Shown: in pieces, positions 1 through 10,149 of the stretch
How the letters are laid out: the number at the start of each line of letters is the position of its first letter
How positions within the stretch are numbered: the stretch's first letter is position 1
Assembly (NCBI RefSeq): GCF_019083965.1
Contig: NZ_JAHRCY010000004.1
Location: 62,001 to 126,000 of the forward strand
Direction of reading: 5' to 3'
Source of the DNA: Catellatospora tritici
GTDB lineage: Bacteria > Actinomycetota > Actinomycetes > Mycobacteriales > Micromonosporaceae
Length of the DNA: 64,000 bases
Made by a program: the position numbers and the translations under genes
Notes under the pieces: generated by a model
Told to the model about the DNA's origin: nothing
Database searches by the model: none
Seen by the model: only the letters and a program-made list of their open reading frames with translations

Positions 1-483
1 ATCTACGACTACGGCAACTGCGTGACGAGCGTCTTCAGGTACACCTCGACCGGCACCGCGATGAACTGGCCCACGCTGGTCTTCCACACCGAGCCGCCCG
101 ACTGGTGCTCGCCCAACATGACCGCCTGGTTCGGCGGCGACCTCACCGGCGACGGCAAGGACGACATCAGCGCCCTCTACTACTACGGCAACAATTTCTA
201 CAAGCTCTTCAGCTTCGCCGGTCCCGGCCTGGGCCCCATCGGCGAGACCGGTGTACCCGCCACGCAGGGCGACGCCAACCAGCTCAAGTCGTTCGTGGGC
301 GACGCGAACGGTGACGGCCGAGCCGACTTCGGCAGCTTCGTCAACACCGATGCCGCGACCAACCGCACCCAACTGCGGGTCTTCTACGGCAACGGGTCGA
401 CCTTCGCCACCGACGTCCTGCGCTGGGACTCCAACACCCTCACCGGCGGCCTCAACTGGTCCCGGTTCACCCCGATCGTCTAG
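1..483 (+). CDS. FG-GAP/VCBS repeat protein, C-terminal part (5' end outside window)
   Basis: The reading frame is open from base 1 to the TAG at 481-483, so only about the last 160 residues are visible. Two Asp/Gly-rich repeats of the GDxxGDGxxD type (GDLTGDGKDDI and GDANGDGRADF) are the calcium-binding signature of FG-GAP/VCBS beta-propeller blades. Such blades are usually extracellular and occur at the C-terminus of secreted actinomycete hydrolases or next to RHS proteins. The gene ends 21 bp before the RHS gene, so the two are probably co-transcribed. The N-terminal domains, and therefore the function, cannot be seen. Confidence 0.8.
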   Translation: MYDYGNCVTSVFRYTSTGTAMNWPTLVFHTEPPDWCSPNMTAWFGGDLTGDGKDDISALYYYGNNFYKLFSFAGPGLGPIGETGVPATQGDANQLKSFVGDANGDGRADFGSFVNTDAATNRTQLRVFYGNGSTFATDVLRWDSNTLTGGLNWSRFTPIV

Positions 484-504
484 GCCCGAGAGGAGAGACA
501 ACCC

Positions 505-3500
505 ATGAGATCCTTACGACGATCCCTGCTGATGGCCGCGAGCTTCGTGCTCGCCGGCACGCTGGGTGTCACGGTGCCGGGTCCCGCGACAGCGGCTCCC
601 ACCCGACCATCCCGACCAGCACTCCTTGCCTCCGTGCCCGGCTCGGACGGTGTCGTGAAGGCGCCGCCGTCGGACCCGAACCCCGCGCTGAAGGCCGCGC
701 CGCCGCAAAGCGCCTGGCCCAAGGCGGGATTCGCGGAGATCACCCTGCCGTCGACCGCCGCAGCCGCGTCGGCCGGCGGCGGCGCGCGGCAGTGGTCCTT
801 CGCGTCGGGCCTGCCGGTCGCCGCACGGCCCAGGCTCGCCGCGTCCGGTACCAAGTCGGCCGGTGCCCTCACCTCCCCGGCGAAGGTCGGGGTGCGAGTC
901 GAGGACCACGACGTCGCGCGGCGCTCCGGATACGACGTGATGGTGCGGCTCAACCGGACCGACGGGGGCACGACCGGGGCGCCGTTGTCGGTGGCGGTGA
1001 GCTACGCCGGGTTCCGCAACGCGTACGGCGGTGACTGGGCGGGCCGTTTGCGGCTGGTGAGCGTACCCGACTGCGCCGCCACCACCCCCGACGCGGCAGG
1101 CTGCCGCGCCACGGTCGTGCCCAGCGTCAACGACCGCGCCGCGGGCCTGGTCAGCGCGGACGTCTCGGTGGCGGCCACCGGGACCACGCTCGCGCTGGCC
1201 GGGGGCCCGTCCTCGGACGGGGGCACCTTCGCCGCGACCGATCTGGCCGCCTCCGGCTCCTGGTCGGCGGGCGGCAGCTCGGGCGGGTTCGGCTGGACTT
1301 ACCCGATGCGCTCGCCGCCGTCGCTGGGCGGCCCGAAGCCGCCACTGGCGCTGTCCTACTCGTCGCAGGGGGTCGACGGCATGACCGCCGCGACCAACGC
1401 CCAGCCCAGCTGGGTGGGGGAGGGCTTCGGCTGGCAGCCCGGCTCGATCGAGCGCTCCTACCGCACCTGCTCCGACGACGGGCAGGCGGGCAGCAGCGAC
1501 CTGTGCTGGGTCACCGACAACGCGACCATCTCGCTCAACGGCCACACCAACACGCTGATCTACGACGCCGCGTCGGGGCAGTGGCGGCCGGACGGCGAGG
1601 ACGGTTCCATCGTCGAGCGGCTCACCGACGCGTCATTGGGCAACGGCGACGACGACAACGAGTACTGGAAGGTCACCACGACCGACGGCATGCAGTACTT
1701 CTTCGGCAAGCACAAGCTGCCCGGAGCGCCCGCAGGGGCGGAGACCAACTCGGTCTTCTACGAGCCTGTCTTCGGCAACAACACCGGCGAGCCGTGCCAC
1801 GGTTCCACCTTCGCGGCGTCGAGCTGCCAGCAGGCCTACCGCTGGAACCTCGACTACGTGATCGACACCCACGGCAACACGATGTCGTTCTACTACACCC
1901 GCGAGCTGAACCAGTACGCCCGCAACGGTTCGACCAGCACCGTGGTGAGCTACGTCCGCGGCGGCTACCTGCGGGAGATCGACTACGGGACGCGCCTGGA
2001 CAACGGCGTGGACACGGCGTTCTCGGGCACCGCGCCCGCGCGGGTGCTGACCGAGGTGGCCGACCGCTGCGTCACGCAGGGCGCCACCTGCACGACGGCG
2101 ACGGCGAACCAGTCGAACTGGCCGGACGTGCCGCTGGACCTGTTGTGCTCCGGCAGCGGCTGCGCGGGCCGCAACGGGCCGTCCTTCTTCACCTCGAAGA
2201 TGCTGACGGCGATCACCACACAGGTCGCCAACGGGACGAAGTCCTGGCGGCGGGTCGAGCGGTGGACCTTCAACCACGAGTTCAAGGCGCCCGGAGACGG
2301 TAATCAGCCGGTGCTGTGGCTGTCCACGATCGGCCACTGCGGCACCGACGACAACACCTGTATGCCCAACGTGACCCTGACCTCGGTGCAGAAGTCCAAC
2401 CGGGTGGACACCACCGGCACCACGAACTCGATCATCCGGTACCGGCTCGGTTCCATCGTCAACGAGATCGGCGGCGTCACGACCGTGACCTACTCCACGC
2501 CCGAGTGCGTGAAGGACTCGGTCATGCCGACCAGCCCGGAGACCAACACGCTGCGGTGCTACCCGCAGTACTGGACGCCGACCGGTGCCAGCGGCCCGAA
2601 GCTGGAGTACTTCCACAAGTACGTCGTCAACTCGGTGGCCGAGACCGACCTGACCGGCACCGCGCCGGACGAGGTCTCCTACTACACCTACGTCGGCGGC
2701 GGTGCCTGGCACCGCGACGACAACCCGCTCACGCTCACCAACCGGCGCACCTACAACGGCTGGCGGGGCTACGAGCTGGTCCGTACCGTGCTTGGTGCGG
2801 CGTCGCAGACGCAGTCCAAGAGCGAGGCGCGCTACTTCCGGGGGATGAACGGCGACGTGCTGCCGTCCGGCACCCGCTCGGCGGCGGTCGTCGACAGCGA
2901 CGGCGTTTCCTGGCCCGACGAGCCCTGGCTCGCGGGCATCACCCGGGAGACGGTCAGTTTCCTCGGCAACTCCGCTACGGTCTACGCGACGTCCAAGGAG
3001 GACCCCTACGTCTACGGCCCGACGGCCTCGCAGACGGTCAACGGCATCACGCAGAACGCCTACGCCACCGGCACCGCGGTCGTCACCGCCCGATCGTGGC
3101 TCGACCACGGCACCGGATGGCAGGTCACCCGTGCCACGAACACCTTCAGCGGCGACCGCACGGCCCGGGTCGTGCAGACCGACGACGAGGGTGACACCTC
3201 GACGACGGCTGACGACCGCTGCACCCGGTACACCTTCGGGGCGAACGCGGCGGGGACGTTCGTCATCGCGCCGGTGCGGGCCGAGACGGTGGGGGTGCGC
3301 TGCTCGGCGACGCCGAACCGCGCCACCGACGTCGTCGCCGACGCCCGCTTCGTCTACGACGGTGCGTCCGGCTACGGCACCACCATCGGCAAGGGCGAGG
3401 TGACGCGGACCGAGCAGATGTCGAGCTGGAGCGGCGGCACCGCGACGTACCAGACGACGGCCCGCCAGGCGTTCGACGCCAACGGCCGGATCACCTCGGT

Positions 3501-6500
3501 CACCGACGCGTTGAACAACGTCACCCTCACGGCCTACACGCCGGCGTCGGGCGCCCCGGTGACCAAGACGGTCATCACCAACCCGATGGGCTGGGAGAGC
3601 ACCAGCGAGATCGACCCCGCGTGGGGGAGTCCGACGGCGACGATCGACATGAACGGCCGCCGCACGGACGCCACCTACGACGGGCTCGGCCGGGTCACCG
3701 CCGTGTGGCTGCCGGGCCGGACCAAGGGCGTCGACACGCCCGACGTCAAGTACACGTACACCATCCGCAACACCGGCGGGATCTCGTCCATCACGACCAG
3801 CCGGCTCAACACGGCCGGTACCGCCTACCTGTCGACGTACGAACTGCTCGACGGCAAGGCCCGGCCCCGGCAGAAGCAGACCCCGGCGGTCGGCGGGGGC
3901 CGGACCATCGTCGAGACCCTCTACGACAGCCGTGGCAACGCGGTGAAGACCCGCCCGGGGTACTTCAACTCCGCCGGACCCGGCACCACGCTGTTCGTGC
4001 CGACCGGAGACGCGGCCGTCCCGGCGCAGACCGTGACGACCTATGACGGGCTAAACCGGGTCTCGATCGAGGCGTTCCAGCTCAGCGCGGTGGAGCACTC
4101 CCGGGCGGTCACCACCTATGGCGGCGACCACGCCGAGACGAGCGCCCCGGCGGGGGGCTCGGCCACCTCGACCTGGGTGGACGCGCAGGGGCGTACGACG
4201 CAGCTGCGCAGCTACCGGGCGAACACCGCGACCGGCTCCTACGACGCCAGCTTCCGCACCTACAGCAGCAGCGGTGAGCTGACGTCGTTGACCGACGCGG
4301 CGGGCAACAAGTGGACGTACGTCTGGGACCAGATGCACCGCAAGATCAGTGAGACGGACCCGGACAAGGGCACGAGCACCTTCACCTACGACGAGCTGGG
4401 GCGGCAGACCTCGGCCACCGACGCCCGCGGGGTGAAGCTGATCTACACCTACGACAAGCTCAGCCGCAAGACGGCGGAGTACGTCGGGTCGGTGACGCCC
4501 GCGAACAAGCAGGCCGAATGGGTCTACGACACCATCCTCAAGGGTCCGCTGACCTCGTCCACCCGCTACGTCAACGGCGACGCCTACACGACGGCGACGA
4601 CCAGCTTCGACCAGCGGTACCGGCCGACCGGGGCGAAGGTGTCGATTCCGGCCTCGGCCGGGACCCTGCTCGCCGGTGACTACCTGAGCTCCAGCACCTA
4701 CAACGTGGACGGCACGATCGCCACGGCGACGCTGCCCGCCAAGTCGGGCTCGTCGACGACGGGCGGGCTGGCCCCGGAGACGCTGACGTTCGGGTACAAC
4801 AGCATAGGGCTGCCCACCACGCAGTCGGGCCTGGACACCTACGCCACCGACACCCAGTACCTGCAGACGGGCGAGCTGTCGTCGATCAACGCCACGATCG
4901 GCAACGGGAAGAACGTGCTGCAGTACTGGAACTACGAGCCGGGCACGGGTCGGCTGGCCGGGCACCAGGTGCTCGCAGACATCCCCGGCACGGTCGCGGC
5001 CGACGTGCACTACGCCTACGACAAGGCCGGGAACGTGACGTCGGTGGCGGACACGCTGTCGTCGTACGGGACCGGGACGGACGACACGCAGTGCTTCCGC
5101 TACGACGGGGCACGCCACCTCACCGAAGCGTGGACTCCCGGCACGGGATCCTGTGCGGCGAACCCGACGACGGCGGGGCTGGGCGGTCCGGCACCCTACT
5201 GGTCCAGCTACACCTACGACGCGGCGGGCGCCCGCAAGACCGAGGTGCGCCACACCACGGCGGGCGACCTGACCCGTACCAGCGCCTATCCGGCGGCCGG
5301 TCCGTCGGCGGTGCGTCCGCACGCCGCGACGACCATCACCAACAGCGGCCTGTCGACCACGGTGGACTCGTTCGCCTACGACCAGGTCGGCAACATGACG
5401 ACCAGGTCCATCGCGGGCAAGCCGAGTCAGACGCTGACCTGGTCGCCGCAGGGCCAGCTGACCACCGTCACCGACACCGGCGGCACGACCTCCTACGTGT
5501 ACGACGCGAGCGGGGTCAGGCAGCTGGCGAAGGCCGCCGACGGCACGACCACGCTGTACCTGGGGTCGACCGAGCTGAAACTGGCCGGGGGCCTGGTGAC
5601 CGGCACCCGGTTCTACAGCCACGCCGGTCAGCTGATCGGCGTCCGCACGACCACGGGCGTCCAGTGGCAGGCCGGCGACGGTCAGGGCACGTCGCACCTG
5701 TCGCTGCGGGCCACCGACCTGTCGCTGACCAGGCGCCGGACGGACCCGTGGGGCAACGTCCGCGGCGCTGCCGTGGTGTGGCCGACGAGCCGGGGCTTCC
5801 TCGGCAAGGTCAGCGACAGCACGGGCCTGACGCACCTGGGTGCCCGGGAGTACGACCCGGTGACGGGGACGTTCATCTCGGTCGACCCGAAGCTGGACAC
5901 GGGCGATCTGCAGCAGATGGCGGCCTACTCCTACGCCGACAACAATCCGGTGACGCTGGACGATCCAGAGGGCCTGCACGTGGGCGACCCGTGTGAGGGC
6001 GCGAACAACTGCGGCATCAAGACGCCGCCGAAGCCGGAGAAGGAGTGGGACGAGCAGGAGACGAAGAAGGTCCCCGGCCCGCCGAAGGTCCTGCTCATCA
6101 AGATCACCCGGCACGTCAAGATCTTCAAGGTGAAGGGGATCGTGATCGCGGAGGTCTACCAGTGCGTCTACCCGCCACTCGGCGTGGCCGGGCCACCGGG
6201 GTGCGGGACGTTCACCCAAGCGCTCGGTCCGGCGACCGCGTGCACCCGCGGGCTTGACCCGAACTCGGTCTGCTTCGTCGGGGCCAACGGGTACGCCTAC
6301 GACCTGCACGGCACCCAGTCCTGCGCGCCGGTCAACCAGGTCACCGCCTGCGGCGGCGGCCAGCCGACGATGGACCGCGGCTGCGGCCCAGGCGGGTCGG
6401 GCCCAGGCGGCAAGCCGTGGCCCCAGTACCTGGGACCGACAAACGGCCACGAGATCCATATGGAACGGGAGATCCCGGAGTTCGACTGCGGCAGGACCGA

Positions 6501-6852
6501 CGAAAGATGCAAGATCGTGAAGGCCGTCAGCTGGGTGACCGACAAGCTGGCCTGGTGCCCGTTCGCACCCTGCGCCGTCGCGTCGCTCGCCGGCAACCTC
6601 ACCATCTCGGCCTACTACGTCGGGCAGGGCCAGTACTACGACGCCTACCGGCACTTCGGCGAGGGCATGCTCGTCTACGGCACGCACCGGATGGGCGGCT
6701 ACGCCTCGGCGTACTACCTCGGCAGGCACGGCAAGGACGCGGAGAGGCTGGGCGACTGGGGCCTGCACTACGTGACACACCCGTCGTCGGAGTACGTGTG
6801 GGACAACATCATGCCGCCGAAGGACGAGCTGGAAGCGGAGGGCGGTGAGTAG
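505..6852 (+). CDS. Secreted RHS-repeat protein with RHS-associated core domain and variable C-terminus
   Basis: A 2115-residue protein with a good ribosome site (AGGAGA, 491-496) before ATG 505. The N-terminus is a classical signal peptide: basic MRSLRR, a hydrophobic stretch, then cleavage after ATA or ATAA. The middle carries many YD repeats (for example GNVTSVADT, DALNNVTLTAY) that build the RHS/YD shell. The conserved core motif GLTHLGAREYDPVTGTF, followed by YSYADNNPVTLDDPEGL, ends near residue 1822. The following 293 residues form the variable tip, which in polymorphic toxins is the effector. It is Cys-rich (several CxxxxC pairs), and I recognise no catalytic motif in it. No small same-strand gene follows that could encode an immunity protein; the next gene is convergent. 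Toxin, adhesin and wall-associated roles all remain possible. Confidence 0.9.
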   Translation: MRSLRRSLLMAASFVLAGTLGVTVPGPATAAPTRPSRPALLASVPGSDGVVKAPPSDPNPALKAAPPQSAWPKAGFAEITLPSTAAAASAGGGARQWSFASGLPVAARPRLAASGTKSAGALTSPAKVGVRVEDHDVARRSGYDVMVRLNRTDGGTTGAPLSVAVSYAGFRNAYGGDWAGRLRLVSVPDCAATTPDAAGCRATVVPSVNDRAAGLVSADVSVAATGTTLALAGGPSSDGGTFAATDLAASGSWSAGGSSGGFGWTYPMRSPPSLGGPKPPLALSYSSQGVDGMTAATNAQPSWVGEGFGWQPGSIERSYRTCSDDGQAGSSDLCWVTDNATISLNGHTNTLIYDAASGQWRPDGEDGSIVERLTDASLGNGDDDNEYWKVTTTDGMQYFFGKHKLPGAPAGAETNSVFYEPVFGNNTGEPCHGSTFAASSCQQAYRWNLDYVIDTHGNTMSFYYTRELNQYARNGSTSTVVSYVRGGYLREIDYGTRLDNGVDTAFSGTAPARVLTEVADRCVTQGATCTTATANQSNWPDVPLDLLCSGSGCAGRNGPSFFTSKMLTAITTQVANGTKSWRRVERWTFNHEFKAPGDGNQPVLWLSTIGHCGTDDNTCMPNVTLTSVQKSNRVDTTGTTNSIIRYRLGSIVNEIGGVTTVTYSTPECVKDSVMPTSPETNTLRCYPQYWTPTGASGPKLEYFHKYVVNSVAETDLTGTAPDEVSYYTYVGGGAWHRDDNPLTLTNRRTYNGWRGYELVRTVLGAASQTQSKSEARYFRGMNGDVLPSGTRSAAVVDSDGVSWPDEPWLAGITRETVSFLGNSATVYATSKEDPYVYGPTASQTVNGITQNAYATGTAVVTARSWLDHGTGWQVTRATNTFSGDRTARVVQTDDEGDTSTTADDRCTRYTFGANAAGTFVIAPVRAETVGVRCSATPNRATDVVADARFVYDGASGYGTTIGKGEVTRTEQMSSWSGGTATYQTTARQAFDANGRITSVTDALNNVTLTAYTPASGAPVTKTVITNPMGWESTSEIDPAWGSPTATIDMNGRRTDATYDGLGRVTAVWLPGRTKGVDTPDVKYTYTIRNTGGISSITTSRLNTAGTAYLSTYELLDGKARPRQKQTPAVGGGRTIVETLYDSRGNAVKTRPGYFNSAGPGTTLFVPTGDAAVPAQTVTTYDGLNRVSIEAFQLSAVEHSRAVTTYGGDHAETSAPAGGSATSTWVDAQGRTTQLRSYRANTATGSYDASFRTYSSSGELTSLTDAAGNKWTYVWDQMHRKISETDPDKGTSTFTYDELGRQTSATDARGVKLIYTYDKLSRKTAEYVGSVTPANKQAEWVYDTILKGPLTSSTRYVNGDAYTTATTSFDQRYRPTGAKVSIPASAGTLLAGDYLSSSTYNVDGTIATATLPAKSGSSTTGGLAPETLTFGYNSIGLPTTQSGLDTYATDTQYLQTGELSSINATIGNGKNVLQYWNYEPGTGRLAGHQVLADIPGTVAADVHYAYDKAGNVTSVADTLSSYGTGTDDTQCFRYDGARHLTEAWTPGTGSCAANPTTAGLGGPAPYWSSYTYDAAGARKTEVRHTTAGDLTRTSAYPAAGPSAVRPHAATTITNSGLSTTVDSFAYDQVGNMTTRSIAGKPSQTLTWSPQGQLTTVTDTGGTTSYVYDASGVRQLAKAADGTTTLYLGSTELKLAGGLVTGTRFYSHAGQLIGVRTTTGVQWQAGDGQGTSHLSLRATDLSLTRRRTDPWGNVRGAAVVWPTSRGFLGKVSDSTGLTHLGAREYDPVTGTFISVDPKLDTGDLQQMAAYSYADNNPVTLDDPEGLHVGDPCEGANNCGIKTPPKPEKEWDEQETKKVPGPPKVLLIKITRHVKIFKVKGIVIAEVYQCVYPPLGVAGPPGCGTFTQALGPATACTRGLDPNSVCFVGANGYAYDLHGTQSCAPVNQVTACGGGQPTMDRGCGPGGSGPGGKPWPQYLGPTNGHEIHMEREIPEFDCGRTDERCKIVKAVSWVTDKLAWCPFAPCAVASLAGNLTISAYYVGQGQYYDAYRHFGEGMLVYGTHRMGGYASAYYLGRHGKDAERLGDWGLHYVTHPSSEYVWDNIMPPKDELEAEGGE

Positions 6853-6873
6853 CTGAACGGCACCTGAACGGGG

Positions 6874-6905
6874 GACGCCGGTGCCCGTAGCGGGGCACCG
6901 GCGTC
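6874..6905. terminator. Bidirectional hairpin terminator between convergent genes
   Basis: A perfect 13-bp stem (6874-6886 with 6893-6905) and a 6-base loop lie between the stop of the RHS gene and the stop of the convergent AfsR-type regulator. There is no U-tract, as is usual for actinomycete terminators. Confidence 0.75.
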
Positions 6906-6925
6906 GGCCTGACGTCAGCACACGA

Positions 6926-9900
6926 TCACGCCCGCGCGGCAGGAACCGCGCCGATCTTGCGGCCCAGGTCGGCTGCCTGCGGATGCCTGATGTCGGCGAA
7001 GATCTCGTAGGCCGTCCGCCAGTGCTCCCGCGCCGCCGCGTCATCGCCCATCGCCTCGTACATGTCACCGAGGTGGCCGGTGAGCTGGGCTTCCATCGCC
7101 CCGTCCGCCATCGCACGGGCCAGTCGCAGGCCACCGTGGAAATGCGTGGCCGCCTGCGGGTAGTCGCCGAGCTCGTGCCAGGCCAGGCCGAGGTTGTCCC
7201 GCACGACCGCCTCACTCGCCAGGTCGCCCTCCTGCTGGTGCAGGGACAGCGCCCGCCCGAAGTAGACCAGCGCCTGCTCGTGCTCGCCCTGCGCGGCCAG
7301 GAACAGGCCCACCGAGTTGCTCGCCCGGCCCTCCCAGTTCGGCTGATCCAGCTCGGCCCACAACTCCATCGACTGCCGTACGTGGCGCAGCGCCCGCTCC
7401 TGGTCACCCTGCAGCCAGCACACGTACGACAGCACGAACAGGTTCTCCGCCTCTCCCGGTCGGTCACCGACCTGCCGGCTCAGGTCGACCGCCCGGCTCA
7501 GGTGGGCGTGCGCCTCGCCGAACCGGTCGAGCCGACCCGCGACCACGGCCAGGAACAGGTGCGCCTGCGCCGCCGCCGGACGGTCGGTCAGCGCCGTCGC
7601 CGCGCCCAACGCCACCGCCCACGCCGCGCCCTCGTCCTGCCAGCGACGCTGCTCGCTCAGGAAGGTGTCCAGCGCCCAGCCGAGCTGCCAGGCGTGGCGA
7701 TCCATGCCCTCGTGGCGCGCCTGACGCAGCGCCGCCAGCAGCACCGACCGCTCGGCGTCCAGCCAGCGCCGGGCCGCCGCGACATCAAGTCGTCCCGGCG
7801 GGGCGGCCGGGTCCACCGGCATCATGATCGGAGCCCGGGACGGGTTCAATGTCCGCTCCGCCCGGTACGCCATGTGCGTGTAGTGATCCAGCAACCGGCG
7901 CAGCGCGGTCCGCTGCTCGCTATCGCTGTCGGTGACGGCGGCCAGCTCGCCCGCGTACACCCGGAGCAGGTCGTGCAGCTGGCAGCGGCCGCTCACCTGC
8001 TCGACGAGCAGGCTCGCGTCGGTCAGTTCGCGCAGCGCCCGGCGGGCGTCGGGCAGCGCGACCCCGGCGAGGGCGGCCGCCGCAGGCGGCGCGATGTCGG
8101 TCCCGGCCGCGATCCCCAGCAGCCGGAACATCCGGGCCGCCGCCGGGCTCAGCGGCCGGTACGACCAGGAGAACACCGTCCGGACCCCGTCGAGGGTCGA
8201 CGTCCCGGGCCGACGCAGCTCGGCGGCCAGCCTGGCCAGCGGGAACCCGGTCTGCAGCGCGCGGGCGGCAACCAGTGCCAGGGCCAGCGGCAGCCGTCCG
8301 CACGCCGCCACGATCGCCGCGGCTGACTCGGCGTCGACCGCCGGCGCGCCGATCCGGCCGACCAGCAGCTCGACGGCCTCCGCCTCGTCAGGCAGGTCCA
8401 GGACCACCGGCTGGGCGCCGAACTCGGCCACCAGGCCCGTCAGCCGGTCCCTGCTCGTGACGATCGTGCAGACGCCCGGTCCGGCCGCCAACAGTGGGCG
8501 GACCTGGTCGGCGTCGCGGGCGTTGTCGAGCACCACCAGCAGGCGGCGGTCGGCGGTCAGGCTGCGATACAGCGCGGCCTGCGCCTGCGGGTCGCGCGGG
8601 ACGTGGTACGGCTCGACGCCGAGCGCGTCGAGGAAACCGCGGATCGCGTCGGCCGGGTCGACCACGTCCTCGCTGCGGTCGAAGCCGTGCAGGTCGACGT
8701 AGAGCTGACCGTCGGGAAAGGCCGGACAGGCGCGGCGGGCCCAGTGCACGGCCAGCGCGGTCTTGCCGACGCCGCCGGGTCCGGTGACCACCACCATCGG
8801 CACGCCCGCGCCCGCCGGGCCGAGCGCGCGATCGAGTCGGCGGAGCGCGTCGGCGCGGCCACTGAACGCGGGCACTCCGGCGGGCAGCTGCGCGGGCACG
8901 CCGGCCGCGAGCGCGGGGCGGGGCTGCGGCACCGCCGGGTCGAGGTCCGGCGCCGGGGCGCTCAGCACGTACTGGTAGGCGGTGGTCAGTTGCGGGCCGG
9001 GCGAGACGCCGAGCTGCTCGAGAAGCCGTTCCCGCAGGTCGGTGAAGGCGCACAGCGCGGCAGCCTGCTCACCGGCGGCGGCCAGCGCGCAGATGAGCCG
9101 GGCGTGCAGGCCCTCGTGCAGCGGTTCGAGCAGGGCCAGCTCGCGCAGGTGGCCGAGCGTGTCGACGGGCCGCCCGGCGGCCAGGGCCAGGTCGGCGTGC
9201 GCCATCGCCGCCTCGACCCGGCGGCGGCTGAGACGCACCGCGCTGGGGTGGTGGCACAGCCGCGGGTCGTCGCCGCCGAACAGCGGCCCTCGCCAGCAGG
9301 CCAGCGCGTCGAGGTAGCGGGCGGCCGCGGTCTCGGGGTCACCGGCGGCCTGCGCCGCGACGGCCTGGTCGAAGTGGCGGGCGAACTCCGCCGCGTCGAC
9401 GTGCACCACTGCCGGGTCGAGCAGGTAGCCCGCCGTGCTGAACCGGATCGCGGTGGCGCCGGACGGATGATGGTCTCCGGTCTGCAGCAGCCGACGCAGC
9501 CGTCCTACGTAGACCTGAACCAGGTTGTGGCAGGTCTTCGGTGGATCGTCGCCCCAGAGGACGTCGATCGCCGCCGACACCGGCACGGGCTGACCGGGAT
9601 GCAGTGCGAGCAGCGACAGCAGCACCCGAGGCGTGGCCTGCTCGACCGCGACCGGGCCGTCCGGACCGCTCAGCGTCAGTGGCCCCAGTACGCCCAGGCG
9701 CAGCACGGGACGGTCGCGGGCGGCCGCGCCGGTCAGGTGCCCGGCGAACGCGTCGTGCAGCGCGGCGCGGTCGAGGTCGGTGATGGGCAGCGCGCTGAGG
9801 ATGCGGCGCAGCGAGGTGTCACGCGGCCTGCTGACGCGCCCGTGCTCGATGTCGCGCAGCGTTCGCAGGCTGACCCCGGCCCGCTCGGCGAGCGCGGACT

Positions 9901-9976
9901 GGTCCAGCCCCACCCGGTGGCGGTGGCGGCGCAGCAGGCTGCCCGGATCGCCTGCCGTATTCGGTTCGCCCGACAC
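6926..9976 (-). CDS. AfsR/SARP-family regulator: XRE-HTH, BTAD, NB-ARC ATPase, TPR
   Basis: A 1016-residue transcription regulator. Residues about 10-60 form an XRE-type helix-turn-helix (QSALAERAGVSLRTLRDIEHG). Residues about 95-330 hold a winged-helix plus bacterial transcriptional activation domain, as in SARPs (VLGPL, SLLALHPGQPV, VYVGRLRRLL). The NB-ARC P-loop GPGGVGKT lies near residue 400 with a Walker B-like LLVVLDNA, and TPR helices fill roughly the last 300 residues. The GTG start at 9976 has GGGGGAGGT upstream. It is divergent from the NRPS A-T gene at 10150 and shares a 173-bp intergenic region with it, which makes it the likely pathway regulator. The N-terminal XRE domain sits where most AfsR proteins begin directly with the OmpR-like domain, but such fusions are common in actinomycetes. 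Confidence 0.9.
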   Translation of the reverse strand: MSGEPNTAGDPGSLLRRHRHRVGLDQSALAERAGVSLRTLRDIEHGRVSRPRDTSLRRILSALPITDLDRAALHDAFAGHLTGAAARDRPVLRLGVLGPLTLSGPDGPVAVEQATPRVLLSLLALHPGQPVPVSAAIDVLWGDDPPKTCHNLVQVYVGRLRRLLQTGDHHPSGATAIRFSTAGYLLDPAVVHVDAAEFARHFDQAVAAQAAGDPETAAARYLDALACWRGPLFGGDDPRLCHHPSAVRLSRRRVEAAMAHADLALAAGRPVDTLGHLRELALLEPLHEGLHARLICALAAAGEQAAALCAFTDLRERLLEQLGVSPGPQLTTAYQYVLSAPAPDLDPAVPQPRPALAAGVPAQLPAGVPAFSGRADALRRLDRALGPAGAGVPMVVVTGPGGVGKTALAVHWARRACPAFPDGQLYVDLHGFDRSEDVVDPADAIRGFLDALGVEPYHVPRDPQAQAALYRSLTADRRLLVVLDNARDADQVRPLLAAGPGVCTIVTSRDRLTGLVAEFGAQPVVLDLPDEAEAVELLVGRIGAPAVDAESAAAIVAACGRLPLALALVAARALQTGFPLARLAAELRRPGTSTLDGVRTVFSWSYRPLSPAAARMFRLLGIAAGTDIAPPAAAALAGVALPDARRALRELTDASLLVEQVSGRCQLHDLLRVYAGELAAVTDSDSEQRTALRRLLDHYTHMAYRAERTLNPSRAPIMMPVDPAAPPGRLDVAAARRWLDAERSVLLAALRQARHEGMDRHAWQLGWALDTFLSEQRRWQDEGAAWAVALGAATALTDRPAAAQAHLFLAVVAGRLDRFGEAHAHLSRAVDLSRQVGDRPGEAENLFVLSYVCWLQGDQERALRHVRQSMELWAELDQPNWEGRASNSVGLFLAAQGEHEQALVYFGRALSLHQQEGDLASEAVVRDNLGLAWHELGDYPQAATHFHGGLRLARAMADGAMEAQLTGHLGDMYEAMGDDAAAREHWRTAYEIFADIRHPQAADLGRKIGAVPAARA

Positions 9977-10079
9977 GTCGTACCTCCCCCTGTCGACAGC
10001 ATGATGATCGATCTGCCGCCGGTAATATACGGCGCTTGACTTGGGCTGTCGCGCCGACTCGACCGCTCATTGTTCGGAC

Positions 10080-10108
10080 TTGATGAATATCATTTCCATC
10101 GATATCTT
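10080..10108 (+). promoter_or_regulatory. Probable promoter of the NRPS A-T gene
   Basis: TTGATG (10080-10085) and TATCTT (10103-10108) are separated by exactly 17 bp in a locally AT-rich stretch, about 41 bases before the GTG start at 10150. The spacer holds the palindrome ATCGAT. This is a by-eye match only (4 of 6 bases in each hexamer). Confidence 0.4.
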
Positions 10109-10149
10109 GGTTGCGGTGGGCTGACCCGTCGCGACCCCTGTGAGGTTCG

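Noticed and set aside
4051..7467. A 1138-residue open frame on the minus strand opposite the RHS gene
   Set aside because: It is antisense to a clear RHS protein, Arg/Val-rich with no domain pattern, and arises from high GC third positions.
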